This document shows positions 20,897 through 31,254 of a stretch of 64,000 nucleotides of DNA, one piece after another; the stretch's first letter is position 1, and each line of letters starts with the position of its first letter. A model generated the notes under the pieces. That model searched no databases. It saw nothing but the letters and a program-made list of their open reading frames with translations, and was not told the DNA's origin. Origin of the DNA: an uncultured bacterium (GTDB taxonomy: Bacteria > Cyanobacteriota > Vampirovibrionia > Gastranaerophilales > Gastranaerophilaceae). Made by a program: the position numbers and the translations under genes. The stretch lies in the NCBI GenBank assembly GCA_950022695.1, contig CATLLN010000004.1:1-64000 (forward strand), in the 5' to 3' direction.

Positions 20897-22105
20897 ATGA
20901 ATAAAAAGTTACTAAATAATAAATTATCATGGAATGCAAAAAATTTTTATACATCTACTGAACTTAACGATTTTATTGAACCGTTAAAGTCAATGTTACT
21001 TGGTAAATCTATAGACGGGATAATGGTTATTGGTCATATTTATACAAGTGTTGGATATGATAATAAAGAAAATTATTGTGTTAAATATTCTGATGAAGAT
21101 AAATGGTTTATAGAAAACAACAACATTGGAAAGCAAATCCAATCATTACCAACTCATAAAGTTTCTCTTTCTTTAGATGAACCGTTGGTATTATGTTTTG
21201 GTGATATTCGTTTTGAAATAAATTATTGTGAATTTAGTAATGCACAAATTGGTATAAATACATTAAATTATGTGAAAAATTCTAATTACCAAGATGTTAG
21301 TAATTATTTTACCAAGAATATTATTGGCAAAAATTTGTTGGATATAAAAATTAAATACACCCCAAAACCAAGTGAATATGTATCCAATTATCGAGAAATT
21401 GGTGAAAAAATGTATGATGAAATAATTTTCATCTTTGAAGGTGGTTATCAGTTAGAAATAGCTTCAGACATAGATTATATGTGTTTGTCTGAAAAAGCAA
21501 CTTGGCAAGAACAGCAAGATTTAGCAAAAAGAGATTGGAATTACTATTATGACTCAAGGGAATATTTAGATGATGGTGAAAAAACATTCAAAGAATTAAT
21601 ATCTGAATCAACCCCAGTTGATGGTACTAACGCGATAGTAACTGCTGATGATGAATATTTTTCAGGATTTCTTGATTATTATTTTGTAATAAATAATAAC
21701 GGAAATATTAGCAATTGTTATTATGGGTTTGCTGTTAACAATATGAATTTTCTTTGGGATTTTTTAGAAGCCTTAGTAATATCAAAGGATGATTGTTATT
21801 TGTGGTGTGAAGAAGAAGGGCCAGAAACATATTTTTATGTACAAAATTTAGATAATGATAAAATTAGATTTATACATATTAGTAATAGAATACAAGATGA
21901 TGGTTTATTTATTGAAAATTACAAAATTTGCCAAGACTTTATAACAAGTAAATATAATTTTATAAAACAATTTTATACTTGTCTAATGCAACCAATTAAA
22001 CATTTTAATATAAATAATATGAGCAAGGTATGCTTAGACGAATACGAAGAATTTTATAAGGATTCAAAAAATGTAAAAAAATATTTGGAACTTTATAATT
22101 GTTAA
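20897..22105 (+). CDS. Hypothetical acidic protein; ORF-track start 20726 overlaps the upstream gene, likely start 20897
   Basis: RBS ataaggataaatctATG at 20897; 402 aa. Confidence 0.65.
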   Translation: MNKKLLNNKLSWNAKNFYTSTELNDFIEPLKSMLLGKSIDGIMVIGHIYTSVGYDNKENYCVKYSDEDKWFIENNNIGKQIQSLPTHKVSLSLDEPLVLCFGDIRFEINYCEFSNAQIGINTLNYVKNSNYQDVSNYFTKNIIGKNLLDIKIKYTPKPSEYVSNYREIGEKMYDEIIFIFEGGYQLEIASDIDYMCLSEKATWQEQQDLAKRDWNYYYDSREYLDDGEKTFKELISESTPVDGTNAIVTADDEYFSGFLDYYFVINNNGNISNCYYGFAVNNMNFLWDFLEALVISKDDCYLWCEEEGPETYFYVQNLDNDKIRFIHISNRIQDDGLFIENYKICQDFITSKYNFIKQFYTCLMQPIKHFNINNMSKVCLDEYEEFYKDSKNVKKYLELYNC

Positions 22106-22362
22106 ATACTCATTTTAACTGTTACAAATAATCATCTAGAGTGTTACTTTACAGTGGGTTTTGCCGATTCAAGAGAATTTATCCAGTTCGATTTTCAGAG
22201 AATTTAACCCCTCTTACGCTAAAATTCTCTTTTGGTAAATAAAAAGAGTCCTTTTTGTAATCCTGTCATAGCATACATTTGAACCGTATTGGACATTTGT
22301 TTGACTTTTAATATCCCGAGCGAATAGACTTTATAAAATTTATTTGATGTTATAATTTTCAT

Positions 22363-22713
22363 ATGTTAAACAAAACCGACAAATGTTTTTTGATTTCTTT
22401 AATAACATTAATTTTAGCTTCAGTATTACCTATAGTATTGATGAGTCTCATAATTGTCCTTAGTTTTAAATTTAATTTTGAAATACCAAATATTTCAGAC
22501 ATCATTATTGGAATATTATTTGTTTTATTTATTATAAATTATACTCTTGTAATACCAATATTACTATTTACGCAAATTATAACATTTATAATTAAAATAT
22601 TTTCAAAAAACAAATGTAAAAAAGATTGGTTAATCATCATTTTTAACTTTATTACAGTCTTATTTTTTAGTTTTCTGATATTTTGCATTATAGGTTATGC
22701 TCTTGTCTTATAA
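22363..22713 (+). CDS. Small multi-pass membrane protein
   Basis: 116 aa with about 3 hydrophobic segments. Confidence 0.5.
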   Translation: MLNKTDKCFLISLITLILASVLPIVLMSLIIVLSFKFNFEIPNISDIIIGILFVLFIINYTLVIPILLFTQIITFIIKIFSKNKCKKDWLIIIFNFITVLFFSFLIFCIIGYALVL

Positions 22714-22716
22714 TGA

Positions 22717-23814
22717 TTATTTTTTATGAAATACATCTTCATATACATTTTTGACTTTATCTGAACAATATCCATGTTCTTTTGCTTTTATAATACCATA
22801 TAAATCAGCTAACAAATCTTGCGAACAATCTATAGCAACAGTTTTAAAGTCCATGTGATATTTAAAAACTTTATAGTATAAATCTTTTGCTTCTTTTAAA
22901 AGGCTATATACTCCAGCCCACAACATTTGAATAAAACCTAATTCTGCCGCAGTGCAATTAGCTTTTGCGTGATAGTATTTATCCATACCATCTTTTGCCT
23001 CTTCCATCTCATGTTTATGTTCTAAAAATATTTGATATACTTGTCGAGATTCTTTTGTTGCATTAGATATTTTTTCCATAATATCTTCTAAATTTTTATC
23101 ATCTGTGATATTTATTGCCATTCCTGTCAAATAAGCCTCGCAATTCTCATTGCAAGGTTCAACATTTGCTAATTCTAGCTGAGCGATTTCAACTTGTTGT
23201 TTTAAATTTTTTATTTCATTTAATAATTTTAAATCTTCTTCTTCAATATTATCTAGTTCAGAAAAAATTTGTTTAATTTCATCGTGTAAAACATTTGCAT
23301 TTTCAACTAATATTTCTATTTTATCCCAACAATCACAAGATTCTTCATCCATATTTGACTCTTGAGAAGACTTTTCTTCATTATTTTCTACCACTTCTAC
23401 AGTACATTTACAATTTGGGTGAGGTCGTTCGGGGACTTCATCATAAAAATCAAAAATCTGCCCATCTAATTCTTTACATTTCTCGCAAGTATGTTCTCCG
23501 TTTTCGGAATGCCAAACATATTTGTAGTAACTAACTCCGCCTTTTAATACAACATTTTCAATATCTTCTTTTTCTTATTGTGCGTCATTTATATAATTAT
23601 GTTCTTGCAAAGTATTATATCTATATAAGGATTTAGCAATATCTTGTAAATCAGTATATCCCTTCAAAATTTTATTTTTATCTTTATTACTGAATACTGG
23701 GTTTGAATGATTTCTGAGCAGATTTTCTTGCGATTGTGATACTTTATCCAATGTTAATTCTAATTGCTCGTTATTTCGGAGTGCTTGTAAAATTTTTTCT
23801 TTTAATTTTGCCAT
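22717..23814 (-). pseudogene. MuF/SPP1 gp7-like domain protein interrupted by an in-frame TAA at 23575-23577
   Basis: Reading through the stop in the same frame: ...NYINDAQ*EKEDIENVVLKGGVSYYKYVWHSENGEHTCEKCKELDGQIFDFYDEVPERPHPNCKCTVEVVENNEE... Confidence 0.75.
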
Positions 23815-24283
23815 TTATATTTCTCCTGTAATGTAAATTTTTAAACATTCACATTATAAAAATTATTAAAATCGCCCACAAGTCCGTATTTTTACGTAAT
23901 CCAAAAGAGTAATTGACATGAAAAGCCATGGCACACCATGGTTTGCGCCTGATTTAGTTAACAAAAACAATAAAATTTACAAAAAATTTGTAAAATTTTT
24001 ACTTAACAAATACTGTGTTTAATTGATAACTTAATACCGAAAAGGCTTGATATAATAGCAATATAGAGCAATACTATAAATAAGAAAAATACATAATGGG
24101 AAAATCTTGGACATTAGTTCTACTATTTTCATCTCCATTTTATAGGATTTTACTAATTTTTTACCCATCAAATTCTTGTACTTAAAGGTTTTTAGAGGGT
24201 TCGATATTTTGATTTTATATCTTTGCGGGTTCGATTGCTTTCCCGCCATCACCAGATTATGACTATTAATAAAAACAATTATA

Positions 24284-24316
24284 AAAACCAGTAAAGTCAA
24301 CAGTTTTACTGGTTTT
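24284..24316. terminator. Bidirectional hairpin aaaaccagtaaa...tttactggtttt
   Basis: 12-bp inverted repeat with T-run. Confidence 0.6.
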
Positions 24317-24583
24317 ATTTTTATTTAATTTAATAATAACGTTTTAATTATTTATCAAAAGACTTGTGGCTACTGGTTTCTCGAAGTTCAAGTCCCTTGA
24401 ACATATCTTCCATTCCATTATCTATAAGATATTTGGTAACTATTGTAGTGAAATACAAAAATAAACCATAATAAATTTTAACACATCTTTACACATAATT
24501 TGATTTTAAAAGTTGCCTGATGTTTACTTTTTATAAATATACTGGGTCGGAATTAAAAACCTTACCGGCAAAGACTAATGATG

Positions 24584-25953
24584 TTAATTCATTTTATAAA
24601 TTAGTTCTAAATTTGTAATGTCTACAAATTTTTTATATGTATATGGAATGTTTATTTTTAAAATACTTTTATCTTCATAATTTTCTAATGCATTCGAGTT
24701 GATGAAACTATCATCAAGTTTGATTATATATTTGCCGGGTTCTATTCCTGAAAAGGTAAAATCTCCATTAGAATTAACTGTACTATATGCTATTTCTTTT
24801 CCTTCCTCATCATTTAATACTACAATAAATTCATCTATTTGTTTTTCTCTGTTAAAATCATCTTTTATTTGCAAAGTACCTGTAATATTTCCGACACAGC
24901 TTTTAAGAGGAAATTCAATTGTTGTGGTTTTTCCTTTTGCAATTCTAATAAATTTTTCGATATCATTGTTTTTATCTTGAGACAGTGTGGCATTAAGTTT
25001 GTCGGTATCTATTTTTACGCTGTAAATTCCAGCTTCTGTTCCTATAGGTACAGCTTTACCGTTTCTTTTTGTATAGATTTTGTCGTTTACCCAGCTAAAT
25101 CTCACAGGAACATTTTTTACAGGTATATCTCCTTTATCATATTTACCATTTTTATTTTTGTCTATATAAGTTGTGACTTCAGCATATCCTCGGTTATCCT
25201 CATTGAATCCTACTGATTTTAAACCTGAAGGTAATACTGCAAAAGCATCGTTTAATACTAAGTTAATAGAGTGGCGTGAATTCATTGGAAGATACATGTT
25301 ATTTATAATATATCCGCCCATTTGGTTGTATTGGTAATTAATATTTATGGTACGACCTGATTTTGTTCTGTATGCTAAGTTTACTGAAAAATCAAAACCA
25401 TTATCACAGCCGGTATATTTATAACCCGTACCGATACTTAAAGTTGTTCTTTTGATTTCAGGAAAAGTATAACCGATTTCAATTTTAATATTGTTTGAAC
25501 ATTGGAGGAATTTTGGATTACTTAATCCATATTCGTTGTTTCTTAATGCGTGGCTAAAAACTTCAAATATTTGCTGTGAATCCAGTTCAACTGTTTTGAT
25601 AGGATTTACTGCACTCATTGTTTTTTTGAAAAGATAATTTGTTATAAATGAGTCCGGTTGATAATCCATAGGTTTCATTATGAAACCAGTTGAGAAAAAT
25701 GTAATATCAGCGTTAGCATCTGTTTTTATATTATCTGCTAAAAAGCTGCCTATAGGACAAGGTTTTGTGGGTAAATACCTTTAAACATATCTCCACAGTT
25801 CAAAAATAATACATTTTTGTCATTAGTTGTTTCGTGTAGGATTTTAGATAAAAAAGCTCGTGTTTTTCTTGTTTCCTGGTGAGAGTCTGTGATTGCATAT
25901 ATTTTTGTAAGCCCTGTAAATGGCTGGTATTTTTGTTTATTGTTTATTATCAT
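24584..25953 (-). pseudogene. Decayed/chimeric 5'-nucleotidase-like protein joined to a beta-rich region with SdrD/Cna-B-like repeat
   Basis: KIYAITDSHQETRKTRAFL...LFLNCGDMFKG then frame change to PIGSFLADNIKTDANADITFFSTG...QQIFEVFSHALRN; later DKNKNGKYDKGDIPVKNVPV. Confidence 0.7.
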
Positions 25954-26090
25954 GATAATTATAATAATACGTGTAAAAATAAAATTTGCTATTATTTTAA
26001 AACAAGGTTATAAGCTTGACATATAAATGCTAGTATTGCATGATAATTATTAAAGTTGATAGAGATTTTATTTTGAAAAGTGATTAAGAT

Positions 26091-28148
26091 ATGAGCCAAT
26101 TATTAAAAAATAAAGAAAATAAAGAAAAGAAAAATAGTAATAAAAGTGGTTTTCAATTATATTCATTTGATATATTTGACACTTTAATTACAAGACTTAC
26201 TGCAACGCCATATGGTATTTTTGTTCTAATGCAGAAAGAATTATTATCTGATAAAAGATATGAAAATATGCCTTTGTATTTCAGACAGAATTTTGCTGAA
26301 TACAGACGGATGAGTGAGCATTATTTATATTCGTATAATGATTGTGTGAATGACTTTATGGATTGTACATTTGATGAGATTTATGAGAACTTAAAATTAA
26401 ATTACAATCTTACGGATTGTGATGTACAAATGCTAAAAGAGTTGGAATTAAGAACCGAATATAACAGTATTATCGGAATTCCAAACAATATTAATATAAT
26501 AAAAGATTTGCTTTCAAACGGGAGAAGAGTAATTTTAATTTCTGACATGTATCATTCTACTGAAATAATAAAAAGTTGGTTGATGAAGGTTGATAATATT
26601 TTTGCAGATATTAAAATTTATGTTTCAAGTGAATGCAAATGTAAAAAACGCGGTTCTGAATTATATAAATATGTACAAAAACTTGAAAATGTTTCATATG
26701 AAAATTGGCACCATTATGGTGATAATGCAGTATCAGATTTTCAAGATGCTGCAGCTATTGGTATAAATGCTGAAAAATTCCTTTATCCGCATTTAAAACC
26801 TTATGAGAAAAGAGTTATTAATAAATATGTAAGTAATCATACAATGCAGCTTTTAGTTGGTTGTGCTAAAAATGTAAGATTATTGTCTGAGGACCCAAAA
26901 TTTGATTTAGGTGCTTCTTTAACTGCTCCTATTTTAGTTCCATATGTTTTGTGGTTGTTAGATGAAGCTGTTAAGAAAAATTTTAAAAGATTATATTTCA
27001 TAGCTCGTGATGGATTTATTTTAAAAGAAGCTGCGGATTATCTTATAAAAAGCTGTAATTTAGATATAGAGACAAAATATATATACGGTTCGCGTGCAGC
27101 GTGGCAAAAAACATCTCTTGCAGTATGTATGGATAATCTTGATCCTGTTGTTTTGCAATATGGATTAAATAAAGAATTTTTAAGCAAAGCTCTTGGGATT
27201 AGTGAAAAACGTTTAACAAAACTTTTGCCTGAACATTTGCGTGAATTTAATAAGAATTATACTAAAGTGCACAGAAAAGAAATTCTTGATGCATTAAAAA
27301 GTAATAAGAAATATATTACTAAACTTCAATCTGAGAATGTTGAAAAGTGCGAAAATCTAATCGGATATTTAAAACAAGAAATTGATTTTACGGATGATAA
27401 TTTTGCATTTGTAGATTTATCCGGAAGCGGTGTAACTCAGAATTGTCTGGCATCAGTTATAAATACATTTTATAATAAACCTATAAATTCTTTTTATTTT
27501 AGAAATGGTATTTTTAAGGTTGAATCAAGAAATGTAAATAGATTTTATTTTATTCAAAGAAATGATGCTTGTGCGCTGTTGGAATTAACCTCACGTGCTC
27601 CGCACGGTCAAACAATAGGATATAAATTTAATTCAGAAGGCAGATATGAACCAGTTTTAGATAAAAACGATGTTGATACTAAATCTTGGGGATTTGATAA
27701 TTATTTACAAGGTGTTCTTTCCTTTGTCCAAGGTTTTGATGTGGTTGCAAGAAATTACAATCTTGATTGTAAATTCCCTATTATTGCAAATGAATATTCG
27801 GATTGGCTTAAAACTGCTATAGACAAAGAAACAGCTGACGGTTTGGGTACAATTGTTTATGCTCATGTCGGATCTCATGAAGGCAGAGAAGTTGCACCGA
27901 AAATTACAAGACTACAGGCTTTTAAATACCTTTTAGGTATGAGTGATTTAAATACAGATTTATACAGATTATCTTATGAACGTTCTAAAACAAGTGTTAA
28001 AAAGATTTTGAAATATAAAGAAGTTCATCCAGATTTAAGAAAACAACTTATTCATGTTCACTTTATAAAGAAAAAGAAAGAGTTTTTTATAAATATTCTT
28101 GGTATAAGAATCAGTTTAAAAAGCTTGATATGGGGAAAGGATAAATAA
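26091..28148 (+). CDS. HAD-like hydrolase of surface-polysaccharide loci
   Basis: YSFDIFDTLITR, VILISDMYHS, HYGDNAVSDFQDA. Confidence 0.8.
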   Translation: MSQLLKNKENKEKKNSNKSGFQLYSFDIFDTLITRLTATPYGIFVLMQKELLSDKRYENMPLYFRQNFAEYRRMSEHYLYSYNDCVNDFMDCTFDEIYENLKLNYNLTDCDVQMLKELELRTEYNSIIGIPNNINIIKDLLSNGRRVILISDMYHSTEIIKSWLMKVDNIFADIKIYVSSECKCKKRGSELYKYVQKLENVSYENWHHYGDNAVSDFQDAAAIGINAEKFLYPHLKPYEKRVINKYVSNHTMQLLVGCAKNVRLLSEDPKFDLGASLTAPILVPYVLWLLDEAVKKNFKRLYFIARDGFILKEAADYLIKSCNLDIETKYIYGSRAAWQKTSLAVCMDNLDPVVLQYGLNKEFLSKALGISEKRLTKLLPEHLREFNKNYTKVHRKEILDALKSNKKYITKLQSENVEKCENLIGYLKQEIDFTDDNFAFVDLSGSGVTQNCLASVINTFYNKPINSFYFRNGIFKVESRNVNRFYFIQRNDACALLELTSRAPHGQTIGYKFNSEGRYEPVLDKNDVDTKSWGFDNYLQGVLSFVQGFDVVARNYNLDCKFPIIANEYSDWLKTAIDKETADGLGTIVYAHVGSHEGREVAPKITRLQAFKYLLGMSDLNTDLYRLSYERSKTSVKKILKYKEVHPDLRKQLIHVHFIKKKKEFFINILGIRISLKSLIWGKDK

Positions 28149-29071
28149 TGAAATTTGAAAATATAATCGGGGTTTACAATTCCGGTAATTACAAAGTAAT
28201 TAATATTTTTGGAATTAAGTTAAAGTTTAAAAATAAGCAGGCAGTTATTTTAAACCGAATGAGGGATATGCAAAGAGATTTAATTAAACAGAATAAACGA
28301 TTAATAACTACTGCACTTCTTCATCAAAAAACTTTTTCAAGATTCAAGGGGATAAATAGAGGAAAGGATGTGTTACTTGTTGGAGCAGGTCCAAGCTTGA
28401 ACCATCTTGAACCTATTGAAGGTGCAGTTAATGTTGGTTTAAACAGAACCTTTATTTTTGATAAAATCAAAATGGATTATCTTTTTGCGATTGATAAAGT
28501 CGGAATTGAACAATATTATGAGGGTTTTATCAATTACAGACCTGATGAATGTATAAAATTTGTCGGAGACCAAAATTTAGGTGCTGCTTTTCAAATTCCT
28601 GAATATGTTGCATTAGAATCTAAAGCACTAAGATATAAAACTTGTATTAAATTATATCCGAGTGATTTTACACTGGATATTGATTCAGAACCTCTGGGTA
28701 ATTTTTGTACTGTTTCATTACAAGCAATTCAGTTTATTTTATTTACACATCCGAAAAGAGTTTATATAGCAGGAATTGATTGTAATATGACAAAAGCCGG
28801 ACATTTTTCTGGTAAATCTTTTGATACATCAAAACGTAATGAAGATTCTCAGAAAAATGATGATAATTCAATTTTATTTTGGAGCCAGTTGAAAGATTTT
28901 GCGGCTTGTTATTATCCTGATACGGAAATTATTTCGGTGAATCCTGTTGGTTTGCGTGGGATATTTAAAGATGTTTGGACGGAATCATATTTGGCTGAAC
29001 ATCCTGAAATCCGTGATGAACTTGGCGATAAGATAGAAATTTTACAAACAAAAGAGGTAATGAATGTCTAA
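28148..29071 (+). CDS. DUF115 / MptE-like protein
   Basis: KDVLLVGAGPSLNHLEPI...VYIAGIDCNMTKAGHF. Confidence 0.75.
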   Translation: MKFENIIGVYNSGNYKVINIFGIKLKFKNKQAVILNRMRDMQRDLIKQNKRLITTALLHQKTFSRFKGINRGKDVLLVGAGPSLNHLEPIEGAVNVGLNRTFIFDKIKMDYLFAIDKVGIEQYYEGFINYRPDECIKFVGDQNLGAAFQIPEYVALESKALRYKTCIKLYPSDFTLDIDSEPLGNFCTVSLQAIQFILFTHPKRVYIAGIDCNMTKAGHFSGKSFDTSKRNEDSQKNDDNSILFWSQLKDFAACYYPDTEIISVNPVGLRGIFKDVWTESYLAEHPEIRDELGDKIEILQTKEVMNV

Positions 29072-29798
29072 AACTTTGATATTTTTGGATTTTGACGGTG
29101 TGCTTTGTGACAGCGTAAAAGAAGCTTATTTACTTACACGTTTTGCGTATAAAAATATAGATGTAAAGCAGCCGATAAATAACCAGGATTATCAAATGTT
29201 TCAAAACTATCGCTTTCTTGTTGCAAACAGTTGGCAGTATTGTATTTTGGCTGATGTTTTGGAAAATTATTCATATCAGGATGCTGATTTTATTGAAACC
29301 CGCTACAGATATATTGCTGCTGATGGAAAAACCGCGCAGTGCGATGAGTTTAACAAAAAATTTCTTGCAAAAAGAAAAGAGCTTATGGAGCAGGATTTTG
29401 AGTTTTGGAATAGTTTAGAAACTCCTACAAACTTTTTGCAAAAGTTAAAAAATATTATTGCACAGGCTGATGAATCTTCATTTGCAATACTTTCAACCAA
29501 AAATAAAGATGCAATTATTAAAAAATTTAATTTCTGGGGTGTTGATTTTGATCCGAATTTAATTTTTGATAAAAAGGATTTGGAAAATTTATCTAAAGGT
29601 GAATTTATAAAAAGATATTTGGATTCTCATTCTGATATTGATGAAGCAATATTGATTGATGATAATGAAGATAACATCAACAGTTGTGCAAATATCAAGA
29701 ATCTAAAAGCATGTTTAACTTCATGGGGATATTTGAAATCTCCGGAAGGTAAAATGAGTGAAGATGATGTATTAAAAATAATAAAGGAGAATGTATGA
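29064..29798 (+). CDS. HAD-superfamily phosphatase
   Basis: LIFLDFDGVLCDSVKEAY, AILSTKNKDAI, AILIDDNEDNI. Confidence 0.8.
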   Translation: MSKTLIFLDFDGVLCDSVKEAYLLTRFAYKNIDVKQPINNQDYQMFQNYRFLVANSWQYCILADVLENYSYQDADFIETRYRYIAADGKTAQCDEFNKKFLAKRKELMEQDFEFWNSLETPTNFLQKLKNIIAQADESSFAILSTKNKDAIIKKFNFWGVDFDPNLIFDKKDLENLSKGEFIKRYLDSHSDIDEAILIDDNEDNINSCANIKNLKACLTSWGYLKSPEGKMSEDDVLKIIKENV

Positions 29799-30556
29799 AT
29801 ATAGTCGGAGTAATACCTGCCCGCTATCAATCAACAAGATTTCCGGGTAAGCCTCTTGCTGATATTTGCGGTAAACCTATGATTTGGTGGGTTTATAATC
29901 AGGTAAAAAAAGTTGAAAACTTATCAGAAGTTTATGTTGCAACAGATGACGAGCGTATTAAAACAGAATGCGAAAAATACGATATCAAAGTTGTAATGAC
30001 AAAAGATACGCATAAAACACATCTAGACAGATTAGCTGAATTTGTTCAAATTATTGATGCAGATTTTTATATCAACATTAACGGAGATGAGCCGCTGATT
30101 GATCCGAAAAATATCGCAAAACTTGTACCAAACGGAGTTTCACCTGATGAGTTTTATTTTGCAAATGCGATGACCCTTGTGAAAAATCCTGTAGAAGTTG
30201 TTGATAATGCACGTATTAAAATTGTTACAGATGTTGACGGTTACGGGCTTTATATGGCAAGAACACCGATTCCTTATCCAAAGGGTTCTTCAAATTTTGA
30301 ATATAAAAAATTTGTCGGAATTCAATGTTTCAGTAAGTCTGCGCTTGAATTTTGCGGAGTAACAGAACGCGGTGAAATCGAAGGTATCGAAGATATTGAT
30401 GAATACAGATTCTTAGAACACGGTAAAAAAGTGAAATTTATACCGGTAGATGCTTCATCATTTTCTGTTGATACAAAAAAAGACCTCGAAAAAGTCCGCA
30501 ATATTTTAAAATCTTCTCAAAAAATTGAAACTTCGGGGGGGGGTAACCCTTTATAG
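29795..30556 (+). CDS. kdsB: 3-deoxy-manno-octulosonate cytidylyltransferase
   Basis: IPARYQSTRFPGKPLADICGKPMI, YININGDEPLIDP. Confidence 0.92.
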   Translation: MNIVGVIPARYQSTRFPGKPLADICGKPMIWWVYNQVKKVENLSEVYVATDDERIKTECEKYDIKVVMTKDTHKTHLDRLAEFVQIIDADFYININGDEPLIDPKNIAKLVPNGVSPDEFYFANAMTLVKNPVEVVDNARIKIVTDVDGYGLYMARTPIPYPKGSSNFEYKKFVGIQCFSKSALEFCGVTERGEIEGIEDIDEYRFLEHGKKVKFIPVDASSFSVDTKKDLEKVRNILKSSQKIETSGGGNPL

Positions 30557-30592
30557 CTTTAATACAGAGCGTTTTAGCGGGAGGGTTGCAGC

Positions 30593-31252
30593 ATGATAAA
30601 AGTGTTAATTCCCGTCCGCTCTGGCTCTGTAAGAGTTAAAAACAAAAACATCAAACCTTTTGCAGGTAGTAATCTTCTTACTTTGAAAATTGAACAGATG
30701 AAACGAATTAAAGGTATTGATGGAGTTATTGTAAATTCAAATTCTGATGAAATGCTTGAACTTGCAGCCAGTCTGGGTGCTGAAGCCGTAAAAAGAGATG
30801 AATATTTCGCATCAAGTACTGTTTGTATGAACGAGGTTTACAAAAATATGGCAGAAAATTCTGATTGTGATACAATAATTTTTGCGGATGCGACAAATCC
30901 TTTAATCAAGGATGAAACTATTGAACATTGTATCAAAACATATTTTGAAAATCTTGATGAATATGATTCGCTTACAACAGTTAACGAAATTAAACAGTTC
31001 ATGTGGCAAGATAGCAAACCGATAAATTATGATGTGGCTAACAAGCCAAAAAGTCAGGATTTACCTGATATTGTAGCTTTAAATCATGCCATAAGTATTA
31101 TTCCAAGTAAATTAATGATTGAAAAAATGGATATTATCGGGTACAAGCCTAATTTGTTTAAAATCGATTCAGTTGAAGCAACAGATATTGATAATGAAAT
31201 AGATTTCGAATTCGCAGAATTTATGTATAAAAAATACAGGATGGTGAATTAA
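30593..31252 (+). CDS. Acylneuraminate/CMP-sugar cytidylyltransferase (NeuA-like)
   Basis: KVLIPVRSGSVRVKNKNIKPFAG, FADATNPLI. Confidence 0.85.
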   Translation: MIKVLIPVRSGSVRVKNKNIKPFAGSNLLTLKIEQMKRIKGIDGVIVNSNSDEMLELAASLGAEAVKRDEYFASSTVCMNEVYKNMAENSDCDTIIFADATNPLIKDETIEHCIKTYFENLDEYDSLTTVNEIKQFMWQDSKPINYDVANKPKSQDLPDIVALNHAISIIPSKLMIEKMDIIGYKPNLFKIDSVEATDIDNEIDFEFAEFMYKKYRMVN

Positions 31253-31254
31253 GG

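Noticed and set aside
24031-24300. 89 aa ORF on the minus strand
   Set aside because: Sits in a decayed intergenic tract with no recognisable domain; could be a relic, not supported as a gene
24386-24402. tRNA T-arm-like gttcaagtcc
   Set aside because: Explained by the palindrome gttcaagTCCcttgaac; no cloverleaf or acceptor stem around it
853-26000. tmRNA-targeted integrative element bounded by a duplicated tmRNA 3' end
   Set aside because: By eye I found no second copy of the tmRNA 3' sequence and no tyrosine recombinase; the island boundary remains undefined
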